Shown one piece after another: positions 21,078 to 24,200 of a DNA stretch of 24,200 nucleotides. The stretch covers positions 1 to 24,200 of IMG/VR virus record IMGVR_UViG_3300015371_000171; one strand, written 5' to 3'. The DNA is from a virus. The notes beneath the pieces were generated by a model that saw only the letters and a list, made by a program, of their open reading frames with translations, ran no database searches and had not been told where the DNA came from. The number at the start of each line of letters is the position of its first letter. Positions within the stretch are counted from its first letter, which is position 1. Position numbers and translations under genes: made by a program.

Positions 21078-21500
21078 TTAATAATATCTCCTTCGGGTGC
21101 GCGGGCGGCGCGGGTTATTGGCTATGGCTACGGAATTCTCCAGGGCGCGGTATTGCTTCTCCGTCAAAAATTTCTTTTCCTTCCACCATTGATGCATATC
21201 GTTCAGGAATTCCGTGAAGGAAGGCGAAGCATTTCCAGCAAACAATACCACATCGAACCACTCATCGATATGCGGCTCGCGATGATGTGCGGGATTAGTA
21301 TTGGGTGCTGGCGCGGTTGGAATTGGCGCGGCCACATTTATTTGAACCCGCCCGCGAATGACCTGGTCCCAATTGACATCGATCTTGGTCAATTCGGCAT
21401 TGGCCAGGCGCAAAGCGCTCAGCGCCTCGTTGTCATGCTGGGAAGTGGTCATCATCATGAGTTTGATGAACTTGTCCAAATTGAAATCCTTACCACTCAT
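21078..21500 (-). CDS. Phage protein, DUF2786-like N-terminus, unknown (140 aa)
   Basis: The N-terminus 'LDKFIKLMMMTTSQHDNEAL' then 'SALRLANAELTK' resembles the helical opening of DUF2786-type and related phage proteins (K--KL--m--S----EA--A---A). A linker rich in alanine, proline and asparagine follows, then a helical domain ('FLNDMHQWWKEKKFLTEKQY') and a basic tail ('NPRRPRTRRRYY'). It is coupled to the helicase (ATGA overlap). A DNA-binding accessory to the helicase is plausible by position. Family call is weak. Confidence 0.7.
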   Translation of the reverse strand: MSGKDFNLDKFIKLMMMTTSQHDNEALSALRLANAELTKIDVNWDQVIRGRVQINVAAPIPTAPAPNTNPAHHREPHIDEWFDVVLFAGNASPSFTEFLNDMHQWWKEKKFLTEKQYRALENSVAIANNPRRPRTRRRYY

Positions 21501-23095
21501 GCCGCCGTCTCCTTCGCTTGCTCATAGCGCCAGCCCACAACCGAGTAATATTTGCCCTCGGGGCGAACCTGGATCTGGTTTGGCTGCCTAAGCTCCCCTA
21601 CTCGGCTCAGAGCCTCGTCGGTGCTCCTCGGAATTTGCCCGCCTCCGGCCCTAGCCCACCAGCGCTCGGCATGCATGCGCGGAATACCATTGTGATCGAA
21701 ACAGGCCCAATGCCTATAGCGAAGGAGCCCGCAAGCATATTCCGCCCGCAAGCTGCTCGGCTTGCCCGCCTTGTTGTGCTTGAAATATTCCAGGCCCGTA
21801 ACATTGACCCATTGCGGCGGGCCTTGCGAGAGAATAGGCGATTTAGAATCGGCGGTCGCATTGTGTGGGGGAAGGCTCTCATCATTGAAAACATGCCCGC
21901 AGTCCGGGCACTCCTGGCACGCCAGGGCGATTATGCTTTTACAATTCGGGCAAATCTTGACTAGCTTTTCGCCTGGCTTCTTCTCCTTGCTGGCATGGCT
22001 TACGGTGATCATATCAATGGGGCCATGTCGGGCGGTATTGCCAGCGAAGTCCAGCACTAGCGTATTCTTCTTGCCTGGCGCTTTTCTGAGGCCGCGACCC
22101 ACTTGCTGCAAGAAGAGCCCAGCCGAAGCGGTGGGCCGGAGCAAAGCAATAAGATCCACGCCCGGATGATTGAAGCCGGTGCCCAAGACCCCTACCGAAC
22201 TCAAGCACTGAATTCTACCAAGCTTAAAGTTACGAATATGTGCATCGCGCTGGGCCTTCGGCGTATTGCCGGTCACTAGCTCGGCACGTATTCCCAATTT
22301 CACTAGCTCTTCTTTAACATGCCTTGCGTGATTAACGCCAGCGCAAAAGGCCAGCCAGCTTTTGCGGCCCTTGCTGTAGTCCACAATTTCTTTACACGCC
22401 GCTTTGGTGACCCAATCCTTATCGACCGCGATTTCCAATTCATGGGGAATGAATTCGCCGCCTCGCTTGCCCACGCCCTCCACATTGAGCGCGGTAGCGG
22501 TGGCCTTGGACATGAGGTTACAGAGATAGCCGCGCTCTATGAGCCGCCGCACATTGGCTTCGTACACTATCTTATCGAACAACTTATCCTTGCCTCGATC
22601 CAGCCGCCCGCTATCGAGCCGCCATGGCGAGGCGGTCAGCCCAACAATCCTTTGATCCGGCACCGCTTCGCGCTGCCATGCAATGAATTTCCCATACATA
22701 GTGTTAGAGTTCTTGCTGATTAAGTGTGCCTCGTCGATCATCAGAACATCGAAATAACCTATAGCCCGGCGACTGAAAACCGATTGAATTCCGCAAAAGA
22801 GAATTTGTGTGCTGGTATCTCTTTGCCCAATGCCCGCCGAGTAAATTCCAGCCGGGGCCTCGGGCCAGAGCGCGATTAACTCTTTATAATTTTGTGTGAT
22901 TAGTTCCCGCACATGGGTCACAATGCCGATTCGAAGCTTGGGGTAATCTCTAAGAAGTTCTTGGCATAGAGCCGCCATGATGAGGCTCTTGCCGGAGCCA
23001 GTGGGCAAAACGATGAGCCCATGGCCGCCGTCCTTGCGCCAATAGGAATAGAGCGCATTCAGCGCTTGCCACTGGAAGTCCCAAAGCTTCTTCAC
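21497..23095 (-). CDS. DEAD/DEAH-box superfamily 2 helicase with zinc ribbon
   Basis: This 532-residue protein is an ATP-driven nucleic-acid translocase or helicase. Motif I is 'LPTGSGKS' (about 30-37), motif II 'MIDEAH' (119-124), motif III 'LTASPWR' (TAS at 154-156), and in the second RecA domain 'TGFNHPGVDLI' and motif VI 'QVGRGLRK' (Q331, R334, R337). Near residues 382-399 a four-cysteine zinc ribbon occurs (CPNC, CPDC). The C-terminal 130 residues are unassigned. This layout recalls phage helicases of the UvsW/Type III res-like group. The GTG start at 23095 overlaps the previous stop (GTGA). Confidence 0.93.
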   Translation of the reverse strand: MKKLWDFQWQALNALYSYWRKDGGHGLIVLPTGSGKSLIMAALCQELLRDYPKLRIGIVTHVRELITQNYKELIALWPEAPAGIYSAGIGQRDTSTQILFCGIQSVFSRRAIGYFDVLMIDEAHLISKNSNTMYGKFIAWQREAVPDQRIVGLTASPWRLDSGRLDRGKDKLFDKIVYEANVRRLIERGYLCNLMSKATATALNVEGVGKRGGEFIPHELEIAVDKDWVTKAACKEIVDYSKGRKSWLAFCAGVNHARHVKEELVKLGIRAELVTGNTPKAQRDAHIRNFKLGRIQCLSSVGVLGTGFNHPGVDLIALLRPTASAGLFLQQVGRGLRKAPGKKNTLVLDFAGNTARHGPIDMITVSHASKEKKPGEKLVKICPNCKSIIALACQECPDCGHVFNDESLPPHNATADSKSPILSQGPPQWVNVTGLEYFKHNKAGKPSSLRAEYACGLLRYRHWACFDHNGIPRMHAERWWARAGGGQIPRSTDEALSRVGELRQPNQIQVRPEGKYYSVVGWRYEQAKETAA

Positions 23096-23373
23096 TCGAC
23101 CTCCTCGAAGGTCGCATGGTAGGCTGTTAGCGGGCGATTCGGCTTGCCGTCGGGCCGGAATGGCACGGTCTTGCTCCGAGCCCGCCAGGTATCCATGGCC
23201 TCTTTCAGATCCTTGAAGCGCAAAGCCTCTTCGATCTTAGACGTACACACTACTCTGCCGCGCCCTTGATAGGCTTCGAGGTCATAGCGCTTGAGGTATT
23301 TCCATTCCGGCTCGTTGCCTTGCGCTGTCTCCGCGATAAATTGGATCTTGTCGAAGTACGGCACAATCTTCAT
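23092..23373 (-). CDS. Small phage protein, unknown (93 aa)
   Basis: The ATG at 23373 overlaps the stop of the repeat ORF (ATGA); an in-frame ATG at 23385 would lie inside that ORF. The protein has 'MKIVPYFDKIQFIAETAQGN', 'EALRFKDLKEAMDTWRARSK', and ends 'RPDGKPNRPLTAYHATFEEV'. I recall similar small phage proteins with the terminal P-RPDG-PNRPLTAY pattern, function unknown. It precedes the helicase with a GTGA overlap, which suggests a role tied to it. Confidence 0.76.
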   Translation of the reverse strand: MKIVPYFDKIQFIAETAQGNEPEWKYLKRYDLEAYQGRGRVVCTSKIEEALRFKDLKEAMDTWRARSKTVPFRPDGKPNRPLTAYHATFEEVE

Positions 23374-23720
23374 GACGGTTGGCATGGGTTCGCTCCCTGG
23401 CTTTGGATTACTTCAACACCATGGCTCGCTACCAAAATCGTGGGTTGCTTACCTCCTGTTGGCTCGCTGTGCGGCCTTGGGTTACTTATAGTTATTGGCT
23501 CGCTTACGAATCGTGGGTTTCTATCAATAGCTGGCTCGCTTTCCGAAGTTGGGTTACTGGCTATGATTGGCTCGCTTCTGAGCGGTGGGTTACTAATATT
23601 GTTTGGCTCACTAAACCGCAACTGGGTTACTTTCTTTTTTTGGCTCGCTGAAGCCGTCTGGGTTTCTCGCTTCCCTTGGCCGCGCACAATAGCAAGAAAA
23701 AGAAAGAAAGCCAATTTCAT
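23370..23720 (-). CDS. Repeat protein with S-E/N-P-x-x-x hexapeptides and an N-terminal hydrophobic stretch (116 aa)
   Basis: The ATG overlaps the nuclease stop (ATGA) and the stop overlaps the next start (ATGA), the same coupling as its neighbours, so translation is likely. Residues 1-12 (MKLAFFLFLAIV) are hydrophobic, too short for a sure signal peptide. From about residue 37 come alternating SEPxxx and SNPxxx hexapeptides, for example SEPNNI SNPPLR SEPIIA, where the xxx part varies in every copy. The underlying DNA array extends past both ends of this in-frame part, where it is out of frame. The last 25 residues are unlike the repeats. No known family. It may be a real secreted or scaffold-like peptide, or a frame passing over a DNA-level element. 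Confidence 0.55.
   Translation of the reverse strand: MKLAFFLFLAIVRGQGKRETQTASASQKKKVTQLRFSEPNNISNPPLRSEPIIASNPTSESEPAIDRNPRFVSEPITISNPRPHSEPTGGKQPTILVASHGVEVIQSQGANPCQPS
23396..23685. repeat. Tandem array: constant 9-mers alternating with variable 9-mers, 36-bp period
   Basis: On the plus strand TGGCTCGCT recurs at 23422, 23460, 23496, 23532, 23568, 23604 (TGGCTCACT), 23641 and, degenerate, 23677. Between these lie TGGGTTACT-type words (TGGGTTGCT or TGGGTTTCT in some), each separated by nine variable bases. Steps are 38, 36, 36, 36, 36, 37 and 36 bases. The two constant words share six of nine bases, so the basic step may be 18 bases. A further partial unit lies near 23403. The spacers show no evident similarity to each other. 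Confidence 0.85.
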
Positions 23721-24200
23721 TTTCCATCGACCCAGGTTGCTCCATTGCGAAGCGTATAGGTTACGGTACGCTTCTCTTCATCGCTATCCGTTTGCTCGCC
23801 TGGCACCAGGCTTGGCAAATACAAATGGCGGTCACATCCCTTGCGTTGCTCTTCATAAGTCAGTTCTTTATTCCAAAAGCGGCAACGGACCACCGCGCCT
23901 GGCAAAAATTCCGCCTCCAGGCATGTCCGGCAATTGAGCCGAGCCCATGCGCCATCATGGCATAACGAGCGGGCCGGGCACCATTGGCAAGCATAGGCGG
24001 CGCGGTCATTGGGATTCTCGAAGAGGCGAGGCGGAGCCTTATCAGAGCCCACAACATGCTCGATCTTTTTAACCGCGCGTTCGGCAAAGGCCCGGTCAAA
24101 ATAGATCCGCTCGCTATAGAGCGAATCGTCGTTTTTATTGATCGCCAGATAAAAGCATCGCTCTAGCTTTTCCGCATACATATACAATTGGCATTGCAGA
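23717..24200 (-). CDS. PD-(D/E)XK nuclease, RecB/Cas4-like (C-terminal part)
   Basis: The frame is open from the window edge to the stop at 23717; the N-terminal part with the catalytic D and E-x-K is outside. The visible start of the frame, 'LQCQLYMYAEKLERCFYLAI', contains the Q-x-x-x-Y motif that follows the active site in RecB-family nucleases, then 'NKNDDSLYSERIYFD', typical of phage exonuclease relatives. The C-terminal region has seven cysteines in about 50 residues ('CQWCPARSLC', 'NCRTC', then two single cysteines), possibly a zinc or Fe-S site as in Cas4. It probably processes DNA ends in recombination with the nearby helicase. An internal TTG at 24187 is not a likely start. Confidence 0.78.
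   Translation of the reverse strand, partial: LQCQLYMYAEKLERCFYLAINKNDDSLYSERIYFDRAFAERAVKKIEHVVGSDKAPPRLFENPNDRAAYACQWCPARSLCHDGAWARLNCRTCLEAEFLPGAVVRCRFWNKELTYEEQRKGCDRHLYLPSLVPGEQTDSDEEKRTVTYTLRNGATWVDGK

Noticed and set aside
23379-23651. Plus-strand 90-codon frame with W-L-A / W-V-T repeats opposite the repeat array
   Set aside because: The pattern is a by-product of the 18-bp periodic DNA. There is no ribosome site, and all other genes run on the minus strand. The minus frame has ATGA coupling on both sides.
23396-23685. CRISPR array
   Set aside because: Constant parts are only nine bases and spacers nine bases, far too short for CRISPR, with two alternating constant words and no cas genes beyond a phage-type RecB-like nuclease.
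23717-24200. Cas4 of a CRISPR system
   Set aside because: The cysteine cluster is similar in spirit, but the setting is a phage replication module and such nucleases are common phage exonucleases.

Overview
The window is a piece of a tailed double-stranded DNA phage (Caudoviricetes) or an intact-looking prophage. Every gene I can support lies on the minus strand, so the transcript runs from position 24200 down to position 1. The genes are small, tightly packed and mostly joined by ATGA, GTGA or TGATG overlaps. The composition is moderately GC-rich. I see no integrase, repressor, tRNA, IS element or CRISPR array, so lifestyle and host are open. An alphaproteobacterial (Rhizobiales-type) host is a weak guess from the general look of the proteins.

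Replication and recombination module (24200 to about 17278). It begins with the C-terminal part of a RecB/Cas4-like PD-(D/E)XK nuclease. Next comes an odd ORF built on a repeat array in which constant 9-mers alternate with variable 9-mers, then a small protein and a DEAH superfamily 2 helicase with a zinc ribbon. Six small proteins follow, two of them with zinc-finger-like cysteines, then a 126-base gap with a perfect 14-bp palindrome, a 735-residue Prim-pol primase with a P-loop ATPase half, and another small protein. Outside that gap the start and stop codons overlap almost without exception, so this looks like one translationally coupled early operon.

Junction (17277 to about 16509). A non-coding stretch holds inverted repeats, a GT-rich tract, a strong Shine-Dalgarno without a normal start codon, and a terminator-like hairpin. 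It precedes a NusG-like protein (NGN plus KOW domains), which is placed to act as an antiterminator between the early and late genes.

Packaging and head module with accessory inserts (16508 to 1). In transcript order: small terminase, large terminase, DUF1073 portal, then accessory genes (two-TM protein, DUF6197-like protein, 46-aa basic protein, 27-aa membrane peptide, methyltransferase 1, proline-rich repeat protein). After a hairpin-rich gap come two more one-helix micro-proteins and a Mu F-like head protein. A decoration block follows: a GT-D glycosyltransferase, two more methyltransferases, two small proteins, an amidase-DPBB endolysin, a DUF115-like protein and two GT-A glycosyltransferases. 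The head genes then resume with a DUF2213 protease carrying a scaffold tail (with a likely nested scaffold start), a cement protein, the DUF2184 major capsid protein, an accessory protein and a partial DUF4054 connector.

Most unusual points: (1) the S-E/N-P-x-x-x hexapeptide or 9-mer array at about 23396-23685; (2) three glycosyltransferases, a DUF115-like protein and three methyltransferases scattered through the head operon, suggesting phage-encoded glycan building and capping; (3) three one-helix micro-proteins of 27-28 residues; (4) the NusG-like gene behind a structured leader at the early/late boundary. No stretch above 300 bases lacks a gene.
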